This document shows, piece after piece, positions 24,582-33,932 of a stretch of 64,000 bases of DNA (the first letter of the stretch is position 1; every line of letters starts with the position of its first letter). The notes under the pieces are model-generated. The model did not search any database. It saw only the letters and a program-made list of their open reading frames with translations, and was not told the DNA's origin. Source of the stretch: Mycolicibacter senuensis (GTDB taxonomy: Bacteria > Actinomycetota > Actinomycetes > Mycobacteriales > Mycobacteriaceae); assembly GCF_003284925.1 (NCBI RefSeq), contig NZ_QMEX01000003.1:78288-142287 (forward strand), given 5' to 3'. The position numbers and the translations under genes were made by a program.

Positions 24582-25133
24582 TCAGCAGGAGCCCGGCCAG
24601 CCCGCCAACGCCACGTCGGCCAGCGCGTGCAGATCGGCACGACTGACTCCGCCTCGTGCCTGGATTGCGATGCCCTGACACACCGTGGCGATCCAGCGGG
24701 CAAGCAGCAGGGTGTCGACGCCGGACAGCTCGCCGTCGGCCACCGCCGCGTCGAATCGCTGCGCGAGCCGGCGCACCGACGCCTCCCGCATTTCGGCCAC
24801 TCCCGGGCCGTCGTCGACGGTGAAACAGCCGCGCGGGTTGCCGCTGACGGCGTCGGCCGCCCCGTGGACCACCGCTGCGGCGACGCTGCGGGCGGTCGGC
24901 AGCGCGAGCGCCTCGACCAGGTAGCCGCCCGGCCCCGCGACGTACCGCTGCATCGCTCGCTCGTACAGCTGCTCCTTGCAGCCGAACTCCGCGTAGATGC
25001 TGCGGCGGTTGACCCCGGTCGCGGCGCTGATGTCGGAGATCGAGACGCCGTCGAAGCCGTGGGCCCAGAACAGCTTCATCGCCTCGTGCTCGACTTGATC
25101 GGGGTCGAACTCGCGTGGCCGGCCCACCGCCAT
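24582..25133 (-). CDS. TetR-family transcriptional regulator
   Basis: A 183-residue protein from ATG 25133 (MAVGRPREFDPDQV). The N-terminal helix-turn-helix is clear: AMKLFWAHGFDGVSISDIS then ATGVNRRSIYAEFGCKEQLY. The C-terminal ligand domain includes GCFTVDDGPG and a final Cys-containing helix. It is divergent from an SDR gene at 25249, with a TAGTACTA palindrome at 25202-25209 between them, so it probably represses that gene. The longer frame up to 25217 lies over the intergenic region and is not used. Confidence 0.88.
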   Translation of the reverse strand: MAVGRPREFDPDQVEHEAMKLFWAHGFDGVSISDISAATGVNRRSIYAEFGCKEQLYERAMQRYVAGPGGYLVEALALPTARSVAAAVVHGAADAVSGNPRGCFTVDDGPGVAEMREASVRRLAQRFDAAVADGELSGVDTLLLARWIATVCQGIAIQARGGVSRADLHALADVALAGWPGSC

Positions 25134-25248
25134 CGCGCCCCGCCTCTCTGTGACTCCGACCACACCGGGAATGCATTCGCTTCGGAACGGCCTTGAGCTC
25201 ATAGTACTAAGTAACACGTCGGTTCGTAATTAGCTGAAAGGCCACGAC

Positions 25249-25998
25249 ATGAGCACAGCACCCCTGACGGGACGGCGGGCACTGGTCACCGGAGGTTCCC
25301 GCGGCATCGGTGCGGAGACCGTACGGCGATTGACCGCCGACGGCGCCGCGGTGGCGTTCACGTATTCGGCATCGGCGGCCGAGGCCGACAAGGTCGTCGC
25401 CGAGGTCACCGCCAACGGCGGAAAGACGGTCGCCATCCAGGCCGACTCCGGCGATCCCGCCCAGGTGGTGGCCGCGGTCGAGCAAGCCGCCACCGAACTC
25501 GGCGGGCTGGACGTGCTGGTGAACAACGCCGCCGTCGCGCACGGGGCGCTGGTCGATGACTTTCCGGCCGAGCAGTTCGACCGCCTCGTGGCGGTCAACA
25601 TCGGCGGAATGTTCTGGGCGACACGCACCGCGGTGAAGCACCTGGGTGAGGGCTCGCGGATCATCAACATCGGCAGCATCAACGCCGATCGGATTCCGAC
25701 CGCCGGGTTCTCGGTATACGGCATGACCAAGGGCGCGGTGGCGTCGTTCACCAGGGGCCTGGCACGCGAACTCGGACCACGCGGCATCACCGTCAACAAC
25801 GTGCAACCGGGCCCGATCGACACCGACGCCAACCCCGACAACGGCGGCGCCTTCCCCGAGGGCTTGAAGAAGCTCATGCCGCTCGGCCGCTACGGGCACG
25901 TCAACGATGTCGCCGCCATCGTGAGCTTTCTCGCCGGCCCCGAGTCCGGATTCGTCACCGGCGCGAACTGGAACGTCGACGGCGGTTTCACCGTGTAG
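25249..25998 (+). CDS. Short-chain dehydrogenase/reductase (FabG-like)
   Basis: A 249-residue classical SDR. TGGSRGIGAETVRRL is the NADP(H)-binding TGxxxGxG motif; LVNNAAVAHG is the NNAG motif; INIGSINADRIP supplies the active Ser, and YGMTKGAV supplies Tyr-x-x-x-Lys. The C-terminus FVTGANWNVDGGF is standard. ATG 25249 follows GAAAGG. It reduces or oxidises an unknown carbonyl/alcohol substrate. Expression is probably controlled by the divergent TetR gene. Confidence 0.92.
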   Translation: MSTAPLTGRRALVTGGSRGIGAETVRRLTADGAAVAFTYSASAAEADKVVAEVTANGGKTVAIQADSGDPAQVVAAVEQAATELGGLDVLVNNAAVAHGALVDDFPAEQFDRLVAVNIGGMFWATRTAVKHLGEGSRIINIGSINADRIPTAGFSVYGMTKGAVASFTRGLARELGPRGITVNNVQPGPIDTDANPDNGGAFPEGLKKLMPLGRYGHVNDVAAIVSFLAGPESGFVTGANWNVDGGFTV

Positions 25999-26014
25999 CC
26001 GCCGGGGCCGGAGC

Positions 26015-26434
26015 TCAGCCTCGACGCCCCGCCGACACCAGCGCCCACACCGAGCAGCCCAGTGCGCCGACCACGCTGACCGCGCCGATGTACAGCCCGT
26101 AGCCCGCGGTGATCGGCGCGACGACGTTGAGCCGGTAGAACGCCACGCCCAACGCGACGATGGCCAGTGAGACCACCAGTGCGGCAACCGATGCCAGTCT
26201 GCTGAACAGCCCACGGCCGATCATCGCACCGGCCACCAGCAGCACGGCGGCCAGCAGCACGATCAACTGGCCGACGCCGAAGCGGGGCGGCAAGGCGATA
26301 CTGCCGGCGGTGCCGCCGATCGCGCTGGCACGCCCTCCCCCGTGGGCCGAGGTGGTCAGCCAGGGCAGCCACGCACTGACCGACAGGATCGCAGCAAACA
26401 GTGCGACGAGCCAGCCCGGGTGTACGCGAGTCAT
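26015..26434 (-). CDS. Hypothetical four-helix membrane protein
   Basis: 139 residues with four hydrophobic segments: WLVALFAAILSVSAWL, QLIVLLAAVLLVAGAM, LASVAALVVSLAIVALGVAF and YIGAVSVVGALGCSVWALV. Short polar ends. No family recognised; possibly a mycobacterial-specific membrane protein. It converges with the SDR gene 17 bp away. Confidence 0.75.
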   Translation of the reverse strand: MTRVHPGWLVALFAAILSVSAWLPWLTTSAHGGGRASAIGGTAGSIALPPRFGVGQLIVLLAAVLLVAGAMIGRGLFSRLASVAALVVSLAIVALGVAFYRLNVVAPITAGYGLYIGAVSVVGALGCSVWALVSAGRRG

Positions 26435-26513
26435 GTTGTGACACTAGCCCGCATCGACGCGCTCGCCGTGGCCGCGACTGCCCCGGTAACGGGATGGCAT
26501 GGCGCCCAACCGC

Positions 26514-26951
26514 TCAAGCCGGCGCGAACACCGTGACGAACTTCTGCAGCGACTCGTTGATGTCGCTCTTCAGCGCGGCGGCCACCAGCATGCCGATCGG
26601 CCCGAACAGCGCCGGTCCGCCCAGGTGGACATCGAAGCTGACCTTGGAGCCGTCGCCGGCCGGGGTGACCTTGGCGAGCAGCTTGATCTTGACCCCGCCC
26701 TTGCCGTCGCCGTTGAGGGTCATCCCCGTCGGCGGTTTGTAGTTCACGATCGTCCACTTGATCCGGTTGGGCATGCCTTTGACCTCGACGATCGACTCGA
26801 GTGTCGTGCCCTTCTCCAGGGTTTCGGGCAGCACGCTGCGCCACACCCGGTGGATGGTCAGCCACTCCTTGTAGCGCGACAAATCCGAGGCGTGCCCCCA
26901 GGCCTCCTCGGGAGGAAGTGGGACGTCGATGGAGCCGGAGAGCTTGGCCAT
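26514..26951 (-). CDS. SRPBCC protein, Rv0910-like
   Basis: 145 residues (Rv0910: 144). SGSIDVPLPPEEAWGHASD and KEWLTIHRVWRS open the START-like hydrophobic-cavity fold; GMPNRIKWTIVNYKPP and GGPALFGPIGMLVAAAL closely follow the M. tuberculosis Rv0910 sequence as I remember it. Rv0910 has been described as the toxin of a pair with antitoxin Rv0909, located between ctpE and Rv0910. Here only 48 bp separate this gene from ctpE and no antitoxin is present, so it may act as an ordinary ligand-binding protein. ATG 26951, after GAAGGGAACAG. Confidence 0.85.
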   Translation of the reverse strand: MAKLSGSIDVPLPPEEAWGHASDLSRYKEWLTIHRVWRSVLPETLEKGTTLESIVEVKGMPNRIKWTIVNYKPPTGMTLNGDGKGGVKIKLLAKVTPAGDGSKVSFDVHLGGPALFGPIGMLVAAALKSDINESLQKFVTVFAPA

Positions 26952-26999
26952 GTGATTCTGTTCCCTTCTTGTCCCGGTTATCGCGTGTTCATCGCTGGG

Positions 27000-29435
27000 T
27001 CAGTGTGATCGCTGGGTCATTGTGTTCGTTGCCGACTCTCGCCACAACTTGGGTCGCTCGCCGAGCATGGCGCCGCGCGCCCACCACACCGCCTCGATGG
27101 CGACCGCACCGACTGCCCCGACACCGAGTGCCAGCGACGTCAGTGCCACATTGGAGGGATCCAGCAGGAACTTCTCCCGGGCCAGCGGGATCGCGAAGAT
27201 GCCCACATAGGCCAGGCCACAGCAGATCACCAGCGTCAGCCGCCACCACTGATACGGCCTCGCCACGACGGCCAGCACCCACCCGGCGGTGGTCAGCAGG
27301 GTGATCAGGGCCGTGGTGGAGGCCTGGATCTGTTGCACCGATGTGGCTTCACTGCCGCGGTAGGCCAATAGGTATGAGGTGAACGTGGCGATGCCGACCA
27401 CCAGGCCGGCCGGCAGCGCCCCGCTCATCACTCGCTGTACGAATCCGGGGTTCGCCCGTTCGTTGTTGGGCGCCAGCGACAGGATGAACGCCGGGATGCC
27501 GATGGTGAACCAGGCGGCGACGGTGACGTGGATCGGCTGAAACGGGTACAGCAGCGGCTCGGTGCCGAACAGCGCCGAAGCCAACCCGACCAGGCCGACC
27601 AGCAGAGCGAGCAGAACCGAATACACCGTCTTGGTCAAGAACAGGTTCGCCACCCGTTCGATGTTGCCGATCACTCGGCGGCCCTCGCCCACCACGTAAG
27701 GCAAGGTGGCGAACTTGTTGTCCAGCAATACGATCTGCGCCACCGAGCGTGCCGCCGAGCTCCCCGCTCCCATCGCGACACCGATATCGGCGTCTTTGAG
27801 CGCGAGCACATCGTTGACGCCGTCACCGGTCATGGCCACGGTGTGGCCATGGGCCTGCAGGGCGCGCACCATGGCGCGCTTCTGATCCGGGCGAACCCTG
27901 CCGAACACGGTGTGCTCGTCCAGCGCGTCGGCCAACCGGTCCGGCTCGGGCGGCAGCTTGCGAGCGTCCACCGCATCCCCGTTCAATCCCAGCTCGCCGG
28001 CCACCGCGGCTACCGAGACGGCGTTGTCACCGGAGATCACCTTCACCGAGACCCCCTGCTCGGCAAAATATTCCAACGTGGGCCGGGCATCCGGCCGGAT
28101 CTTCTGCTCCAGCACCACCAGCGCGGCCGGAGTGACCTGCCCCGGTGCGTCCGGGTGATCGACGGGCAGGTCGCCGACCCCCAGCAACAGCACCCGCAAA
28201 CCCCTCGCCCCGATCCGCTCGGCCTGTTCGGCCGGCGCCGACGACGGCTCGAGCAGCACGTCCGGAGCCCCGATGATCCAGTTACCGTGTTCGCCGTATG
28301 AGACACCGCTCCACTTGGCAGACGACTTGAACGGTTCGAAGGCGTTCGCCACCCAACCCGGCGACGTCGGGAACGCCGCGGCAATGGCCTGCATGCTGGC
28401 GTTGGGCCTGGCGTCGTCGGCGGCCAGCGCCGCCAGCGCACGATGCACTGGAAGACCTGCGCCACCGTCGAATTCGATGACCTCCGAGATCTGCATGCCG
28501 TTCTCGGTCAGCGTGCCGGTTTTGTCCGTGCAGACGACGTCGACGCGGGCCAGCCCCTCGATCGCCGGCAGTTCCTGCACCAGGCACTGCCGCCGTCCCA
28601 GCCGGATCACCCCGACCGCGAATGCCAGCGACGTCATCAGCACCAAGCCCTCGGGAACCATCGGCACCAGCGCCCCGACCATCGCCAGCACCGAGGCCCG
28701 CCAGCCCACGTCCGTGGTGAACAACTGCGTGTAGATGATCAGCAGCCCGGCCGGGATGAGCAGATAGGTGATGAACTTCAGAATCTGGTCGATGCCGTTG
28801 CGCAGTTCGGATTTCACCAGGGTGAACTTGGTGGCCTCCTCGGCCAGCTTGGCGGCGTAAGCCTCGCCGCCGACCCGGGTAGCCCGGTAGGCGCCGCTGC
28901 CGGAGATCACGAAACTGCCCGACATCACGTGGGCACCGATGCTCTTGGCGATCGGCTCGGCTTCACCGGTCAGCAGCGATTCGTCGACCTCCAGATCGGA
29001 CGCCTCGACGACATCGCCGTCGACGACGATCTGGTCACCGGGACCGAGTTCGATGACGTCGTCGAGCACCACCTCCCTTGGCGGCAGCTCTGCCGTCCCG
29101 GATTGCCTGCGCACCACCGGTTTCGCCTGCCCGACAATGGCCAGCTTGTCCAGCGTCTGCTTGGCGCGGATCTCCTGGACCATGCCGATGACACTGTTGA
29201 AGACGATCAGCAGTCCGAACAGCCCGTTGATCAGCGAACCGGTGGTGAGCACGATGGCGAACAGCACGCCCAGGATCGCATTGATCCGGGTGAAGACGTT
29301 GGCCCGGACGATCTCGTGCAGACTGCGCGCGGCACGCACCGGAATGTCGTTGGTCTGGCCGTCGGCGACCCGCTGGGCGACGTCGTCGTCGCTGAGCCCC
29401 GCGGCGGCCCGCGCGACGGTCAAGACCGCCACCAC
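27000..29435 (-). CDS. ctpE: P-type cation-transporting ATPase CtpE
   Basis: 811 residues from GTG 29435. [16 protein letters not shown] contains the phosphorylated Asp; LLTGEAEPI (TGE actuator loop), [18 protein letters not shown] (hinge) and multiple membrane segments at both ends make it complete. It matches CtpE, which imports Ca2+ across the plasma membrane in mycobacteria and affects cell-surface integrity. The start overlaps the end of the upstream metallo-beta-lactamase-fold gene by 16 bp, so the two are probably co-transcribed, as in the Rv0906-Rv0908 region of M. tuberculosis. Confidence 0.92.
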   Translation of the reverse strand: MVAVLTVARAAAGLSDDDVAQRVADGQTNDIPVRAARSLHEIVRANVFTRINAILGVLFAIVLTTGSLINGLFGLLIVFNSVIGMVQEIRAKQTLDKLAIVGQAKPVVRRQSGTAELPPREVVLDDVIELGPGDQIVVDGDVVEASDLEVDESLLTGEAEPIAKSIGAHVMSGSFVISGSGAYRATRVGGEAYAAKLAEEATKFTLVKSELRNGIDQILKFITYLLIPAGLLIIYTQLFTTDVGWRASVLAMVGALVPMVPEGLVLMTSLAFAVGVIRLGRRQCLVQELPAIEGLARVDVVCTDKTGTLTENGMQISEVIEFDGGAGLPVHRALAALAADDARPNASMQAIAAAFPTSPGWVANAFEPFKSSAKWSGVSYGEHGNWIIGAPDVLLEPSSAPAEQAERIGARGLRVLLLGVGDLPVDHPDAPGQVTPAALVVLEQKIRPDARPTLEYFAEQGVSVKVISGDNAVSVAAVAGELGLNGDAVDARKLPPEPDRLADALDEHTVFGRVRPDQKRAMVRALQAHGHTVAMTGDGVNDVLALKDADIGVAMGAGSSAARSVAQIVLLDNKFATLPYVVGEGRRVIGNIERVANLFLTKTVYSVLLALLVGLVGLASALFGTEPLLYPFQPIHVTVAAWFTIGIPAFILSLAPNNERANPGFVQRVMSGALPAGLVVGIATFTSYLLAYRGSEATSVQQIQASTTALITLLTTAGWVLAVVARPYQWWRLTLVICCGLAYVGIFAIPLAREKFLLDPSNVALTSLALGVGAVGAVAIEAVWWARGAMLGERPKLWRESATNTMTQRSH

Positions 29436-30694
29436 GGCTCGATGTCGCCGGCCGCCGGCCGGATCCGCTCGCCGGGCCCATGCGGCGGTCCCAGCTTCGC
29501 CTCTCCTCCGTCGAGCCTCACTGAACCGCGGTGTTCATGCGGCGGTCCCAGCTTCGCCTCTCCTCCGTCGAGCCTCACTGAACCGCCGGGACGCGGGACG
29601 GCCACCGCCACCCCGGCCGGCTCGGCAGCGGCCAGCAACCGTTCCACCGGCTCATCCCAGCGATGCGGCGCAAGCCGGAACGTGCACCAGTGGATCGGCA
29701 CCAGCGTCGCACCGTCGACGTCCAAGTGCGCCCGGACGGCCTCCTCGGGGTTCATGTGCACGTCCGGCCAGGCGGTGTTGTAGGCGCCGATCGGCAACAG
29801 GGTCATGTCGAACGGACCGTGGTCGGCGCCGATCTGCCCGAAGCTCCCGGTGTAGCCGGAGTCGCCGCCGAAGTAGACCCGATGATCGGGCCCGGCGATC
29901 ACCCAGGAGGCCCACAGCGTCATGTTGCGGGTCAAGAACCGGCCGGAGAAGTGGCGGGCCGGCGTGCACACCAACGTGAGTTCGCCCAACGAAACCTGCT
30001 CATCCCAATCGAGTTCGACAACCCGGTCAGCGGGAATGCCCCACGCCCGCAGGTGCGCACCGACGCCCAGTGGAACCACGAACGGCGCCCGCTGGCTGCG
30101 GGCCAGCGCGGTGACGGTGTCGATGTCGAGATGGTCATAGTGGTCATGGCTGATGACGATCGCATCGACCGCGGGCAGCGCCGACAACTCCACCGGCGGC
30201 GGATGCAACCGCTTGGGGCCGACGGCATCCGACGGCGAACAACGCTCACTCCACACCGGATCGGTCAGCACCCGGTAGCCGTCGACCTCGATCAGCGCGG
30301 TGGCGTGGCCCAGCCAGGTGACCGTCAGTGGTTCGGCGGCGCCGGCGAAGTCGGGGACCACCAGCGGGACCGGCGCCACCGGCCGGCTCGCGCCGCGGTC
30401 GGCGAACAGCTCCCGCAGCATCAGCCGCTGTTGTTCGCGATCCATGTTGACCATCGAGGCCCGCTCGATGTTGTGGAAGACCCCGTCGCGGTAATGCCTG
30501 GAGCGGGCGGCCACCGCGTCGATGGCGTGCGGTGCGGCACCGAGGGCCCCGGGCGTGCCGCGCAGCGCACGAACCGTCCATCCGCCGGCGGCCAAGGACG
30601 CGGTGGCGGCGGCCAGCCGAAGCGCACCGCGCAACATGTTGCCGAGTCTAAGGCGGTGACCGGCGGTTTCCGGATCCGTGGCGTTTGCGCTCAC
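29420..30694 (-). CDS. Metallo-beta-lactamase-fold hydrolase, Rv0906-like
   Basis: 424 residues. [17 protein letters not shown] and [14 protein letters not shown] give the H-x-H-x-D-H metal site; [12 protein letters not shown] and [10 protein letters not shown] complete an NAPE-PLD/UlaG-like lactonase or phosphodiesterase fold. The N-terminus has a hydrophobic [15 protein letters not shown] stretch that could act as a membrane anchor. The C-terminal 60 residues contain a perfect duplication, [16 protein letters not shown] twice, encoded by a 57-bp-period tandem repeat (29479-29586), an insertion not expected in the fold. The end overlaps ctpE. Substrate unknown. Confidence 0.85.
   Translation of the reverse strand: MSANATDPETAGHRLRLGNMLRGALRLAAATASLAAGGWTVRALRGTPGALGAAPHAIDAVAARSRHYRDGVFHNIERASMVNMDREQQRLMLRELFADRGASRPVAPVPLVVPDFAGAAEPLTVTWLGHATALIEVDGYRVLTDPVWSERCSPSDAVGPKRLHPPPVELSALPAVDAIVISHDHYDHLDIDTVTALARSQRAPFVVPLGVGAHLRAWGIPADRVVELDWDEQVSLGELTLVCTPARHFSGRFLTRNMTLWASWVIAGPDHRVYFGGDSGYTGSFGQIGADHGPFDMTLLPIGAYNTAWPDVHMNPEEAVRAHLDVDGATLVPIHWCTFRLAPHRWDEPVERLLAAAEPAGVAVAVPRPGGSVRLDGGEAKLGPPHEHRGSVRLDGGEAKLGPPHGPGERIRPAAGDIEPWWRS
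29479..29586. repeat. Two-copy, 57-bp-period tandem repeat (MIRU-like)
   Basis: 51-bp copies at 29479-29529 and 29536-29586 look identical, with a 6-bp spacer. On the minus strand each unit contains GGAGGAG and ends with ATG, and it lies at a gene overlap in an operon. This is the behaviour of mycobacterial interspersed repeats (MIRU), though the sequence is not the M. tuberculosis MIRU consensus as I remember it. Confidence 0.7.
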
Positions 30695-30706
30695 CGCGGG
30701 CTCCGG

Positions 30707-31438
30707 TCAGGCGCCCTGGAACTTCGGCGGCCGCTTCTCGATGCGGGCCAGCTGCGCCTCGATCACGTCCTGGCTGGCCCAGGCCCGGTCGAACAGCTCC
30801 TTGTGCTCCGGCGTCTGTTCCTGGTAGGCGCCGTCATCGTTGAGCACCCGCTTGGCGTGCTGCAGGGCGAGCGGCGCCAGCCCGGCGATCTCCTGCGCCC
30901 AGGCCTGCGCGTCGGCAACGGTGCCCAGCCGGTTGGCCATGCCGGTCAGCAGCGCCACGTCGGCGGGCAGCTTCTCCGCGGTGAGCATCATCGCCCGGGC
31001 CCGCCCGTAGCCGACCAACGAGGTCAGCCGACGGATACTCCAGTTGTCCAGTGCCAGGCCGTACTTGGCGACCGGGAACTGGAAGAACGCCTCGGGGGCC
31101 ACCACCCGCAGGTCGCAGACCATCGCCAGTTGCAGACCGGCACCGATCGCGGCGCCGTTGATCGCGCCGATCACCGGCAGCGGGACGTCGCCGATGCTCT
31201 GGTGCAGGGCGCGCAGCTTGTCGGGGTAGTCGGCGGCGAACGCATCGCCGGACAGATCCGCGCCGGCACAGAACACGCTGCCCTGCCCGGTCAGCACGAT
31301 CGCCCGGACGTCGTGGCTGGCGGCGTCGACGATCGCCTCCCGCAGTTCGGTGACAAGCTGGGAGTTCAGCGCGTTGCGCCGTTCGGGACGTTGCAGCTCG
31401 ATGGTGGTGACGGCTTCGTCGCGGGTAACTCCGATCAT
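30707..31438 (-). CDS. echA6: Enoyl-CoA hydratase-like protein EchA6
   Basis: 243 residues. The crotonase fold is shown by [33 protein letters not shown] (oxyanion loop) and [18 protein letters not shown]. It matches Rv0905 (EchA6) in length and position next to accD3. In M. tuberculosis EchA6 shuttles long acyl-CoA to the FAS-II system for mycolic acid synthesis and lacks ordinary hydratase activity. Divergent from accD3 with a 28-bp gap, so the two share a promoter region. Confidence 0.92.
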   Translation of the reverse strand: MIGVTRDEAVTTIELQRPERRNALNSQLVTELREAIVDAASHDVRAIVLTGQGSVFCAGADLSGDAFAADYPDKLRALHQSIGDVPLPVIGAINGAAIGAGLQLAMVCDLRVVAPEAFFQFPVAKYGLALDNWSIRRLTSLVGYGRARAMMLTAEKLPADVALLTGMANRLGTVADAQAWAQEIAGLAPLALQHAKRVLNDDGAYQEQTPEHKELFDRAWASQDVIEAQLARIEKRPPKFQGA

Positions 31439-31466
31439 GACGCACCAGCCTAATTAGGCTCGTGGT

Positions 31467-32945
31467 GTGAGCAGGATCGGGGCCGATGAACTGCGGGACG
31501 CGGTATTGGACCACGGCTCGTTCATCAGCTGGGATGACGAGCCGCTGGCCTTGCCGGTCAGCGACGATTACGCCGCCGAACTGGCCGCCGCCCGGGCCGC
31601 CACCGGCCGCGACGAGGCGGTCATCACCGGCGAGGGCCGGGTGGGCGGGCGCCGGGTCGCGGTGATCGCCAGCGACTTCGACTTCCTGGCCGGCTCGATC
31701 GGGGTGGCGGCCGCCGAGCGGATCACCACCGCGATCGAGCGGGCCACCGCCCAGCGGCTGCCGCTGCTGGCCTCTCCGAGCTCGGGCGGCACCCGGATGC
31801 AGGAGGGCACCGTCGCCTTCCTGCAGATGGTCAAGATCGCCGCCGCCATCGAGCTGCACAAGCGCGCCCACCTGCCCTACCTGGTCTACCTGCGCCACCC
31901 CACCACCGGTGGGGTGTTCGCCTCCTGGGGATCACTCGGGCACATCACGCTCGCGGAGCCGGGGGCGCTGGTGGGTTTCCTGGGCCCGCGGGTCTACGAA
32001 CAGCTCTACGGCGCACCGTTCCCGCCTGGCATCCAGACCGCCGAGAACCTTCAGGCCCACGGTGTGATCGACGGCGTGATCCCGGTGAAGTGGCTGCGGC
32101 GCACCTGCGCCCGGGCGTTGAAGGTGATGCTCGACGAACCCCCGGCGCCACCGGCGAGCCCGGCCTGCGAGCCGATACCCGATCTGCCGGCCTGGGAATC
32201 GGTGTGCGCGTCGCGCCGCCCGGATCGGCCCGGCGTGGGTTTTCTGCTGCGACACGGCGCCACCGAACAGGTGTTGTTGTCGGGCACGGGAAGCGCCGAG
32301 CGGGGCGCCACCATGCTGCTGGCGCTGGCCCGTTTCGGCGGTCAGCCCGCCGTGGTGCTGGGGCAGTGGCGGGGCCCGGACCGGCTCACCGACCCGATCG
32401 CACTGCGCGACGCCCGGCGCGGCATGGCGTTGGCCGAGGACTTGCAACTGCCGCTGGTGCTGGCCATCGACACCCCGGGGCCCGCGTTGTCGGTAGAGGC
32501 CGAGCAGGGCGGGCTGGCAGGCCAGATCGCGGCGTGCCTGGCAGAGCTGGTCACGCTGCGGGTGCCGACGGTGTCGGTGCTGCTCGGTCAGGGCAGCGGC
32601 GGGCCCGCGTTGGCGATGGTGCCGGCGGATCGGGTGCTGGCGGCGACGCACGGCTGGCTGGCACCGCTACCCCCGGAGGGCGCCAGCGCCATCGTCTTCC
32701 GCGACACCGAGCACGCCCCGGAGCTCTCGGCCGCACAGGGCATCCGCTCGGCGGATCTGAAAGCGCACGGGATCGTCGACGTGATCGTGGCCGAGCGCCC
32801 AGATGCCGCCGACGAGCCGATCGACTTCGCCAAACGGATGTCGCGGGCCATCGCCGTGGAGCTCGACGCGTTGCGGCGAGTGCCGGCCGAGCAGCGGATG
32901 GCAGCCCGCTTGCAGCGTTACCGCCGGATCGGGCTGCCGGGCTGA
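31467..32945 (+). CDS. accD3: Acetyl/propionyl-CoA carboxylase carboxyltransferase AccD3
   Basis: 492 residues. GTG start. SSGGTRMQEGTVAFLQM and HPTTGGVFASWGSLGHIT belong to the first crotonase-like subdomain and GQGSGGPALAMVPADRVL to the second, in the fused beta-alpha order of AccD proteins. It matches Rv0904c in length and synteny. AccD3 is the least-studied of the six mycobacterial carboxyltransferases; it would transfer carboxybiotin to an acyl-CoA, probably together with an AccA biotin subunit encoded elsewhere. Cytoplasmic. Confidence 0.9.
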   Translation: MSRIGADELRDAVLDHGSFISWDDEPLALPVSDDYAAELAAARAATGRDEAVITGEGRVGGRRVAVIASDFDFLAGSIGVAAAERITTAIERATAQRLPLLASPSSGGTRMQEGTVAFLQMVKIAAAIELHKRAHLPYLVYLRHPTTGGVFASWGSLGHITLAEPGALVGFLGPRVYEQLYGAPFPPGIQTAENLQAHGVIDGVIPVKWLRRTCARALKVMLDEPPAPPASPACEPIPDLPAWESVCASRRPDRPGVGFLLRHGATEQVLLSGTGSAERGATMLLALARFGGQPAVVLGQWRGPDRLTDPIALRDARRGMALAEDLQLPLVLAIDTPGPALSVEAEQGGLAGQIAACLAELVTLRVPTVSVLLGQGSGGPALAMVPADRVLAATHGWLAPLPPEGASAIVFRDTEHAPELSAAQGIRSADLKAHGIVDVIVAERPDAADEPIDFAKRMSRAIAVELDALRRVPAEQRMAARLQRYRRIGLPG

Positions 32946-32950
32946 GGGCA

Positions 32951-33805
32951 CTAGCCGGTGATCATCGCCACGGCGATTCCCGCCAGCGCCATTCCCATCA
33001 CCTGTCGGAGCCGCACCCGCTCCCCCAGTAGGAGGACCGCCAGGATCACGGTGGCAGCCGGGTACAGCGAAATCAGCACGCTGGCCAATGACAACAGTGC
33101 GTGCTTCAAGGCGAACAGCATGGTGACGTTGGCGGCAGTGTCGAGCAGCGCGATCAGGAACGCCAGCCGCAGCGGTGTCCCCGTCGGCACCCGCAGATTG
33201 CGGCTGGTCGCCGCGACCACGATCACCAAGATGGTGGCCGCGCCACGTGCGAACAACAACGGCCACAGCCCGGAATCCGACGGAGTGCGATCCAAGAAGA
33301 CGAAGTTCAGACCCAGGGCCACCCCCGAGGCGACCGTCAACCAGAGCACGGCGCGGGTAAGGCCCGGACGGTGGACGCCGTCGTCCCCGGAGTGCCAGCT
33401 GATCAACACCACCGCGCCCAACGCCACCGCGATGCCCGCACTGGCGAGCATGCCGGGCCGCTCCCCCAGCACCCGTCCGACGCACACCGGCACACTGGCA
33501 TCCACCACCGCCGCCAGCGGCGAGACCACCGAGATCGGGCCGGCCGCCATCGCCGCGTAGAACCACCAGATACCCAGGGCCTGGCTGAGCCCGCCGAGCG
33601 CGCCGAGCATGACGGCGCCCAGCGTGATGTGGCCGCCGCCGATCATCGCGAGCGCTCCCAGCATCACCATCGAGACCGGGGTGGACACCAGCACCACCCG
33701 CAGTGCGGCAACCCGGCGCGACGCGACGCCGCCGACGAAGTCGCTGATCCCGAAACTGGTGGCTGACGCCAACGCCAGCCCTTGGGCGGCCGGCGAGCCG
33801 ATCAC
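32951..33805 (-). CDS. EamA/DMT-family permease
   Basis: 284 residues with ten predicted membrane helices in two EamA repeats; the first opens with GLALASATSFGISDFVGGVA and the second with LTVASGVALGLNFVFLDR. The end VRLRQVMGMALAGIAVAMI is typical. Probably a small-molecule or metabolite exporter. It converges on accD3 with five bases between stops. Substrate unknown. Confidence 0.85.
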   Translation of the reverse strand: MIGSPAAQGLALASATSFGISDFVGGVASRRVAALRVVLVSTPVSMVMLGALAMIGGGHITLGAVMLGALGGLSQALGIWWFYAAMAAGPISVVSPLAAVVDASVPVCVGRVLGERPGMLASAGIAVALGAVVLISWHSGDDGVHRPGLTRAVLWLTVASGVALGLNFVFLDRTPSDSGLWPLLFARGAATILVIVVAATSRNLRVPTGTPLRLAFLIALLDTAANVTMLFALKHALLSLASVLISLYPAATVILAVLLLGERVRLRQVMGMALAGIAVAMITG

Positions 33806-33932
33806 CCCGCAACCTTGGCGTCAGATGTGTCCATCACGGCGAGAAGTGTAAGCGCGCAGCGGTGTCCGACCCGCGGCCCTGACCGCCGCCAACAGGGCGT
33901 TTGCACGCAGTTTCATTAGAATTCGGCTGCGC

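Noticed and set aside
24487..25176. Minus-strand frame of 229 codons overlapping the TetR gene
   Set aside because: Arg-rich translation in another frame of a gene whose helix-turn-helix is clear.
29663..31453. Plus-strand frame of 596 codons
   Set aside because: Covers parts of two unrelated minus-strand genes (Rv0906-like and echA6), so it cannot be real.
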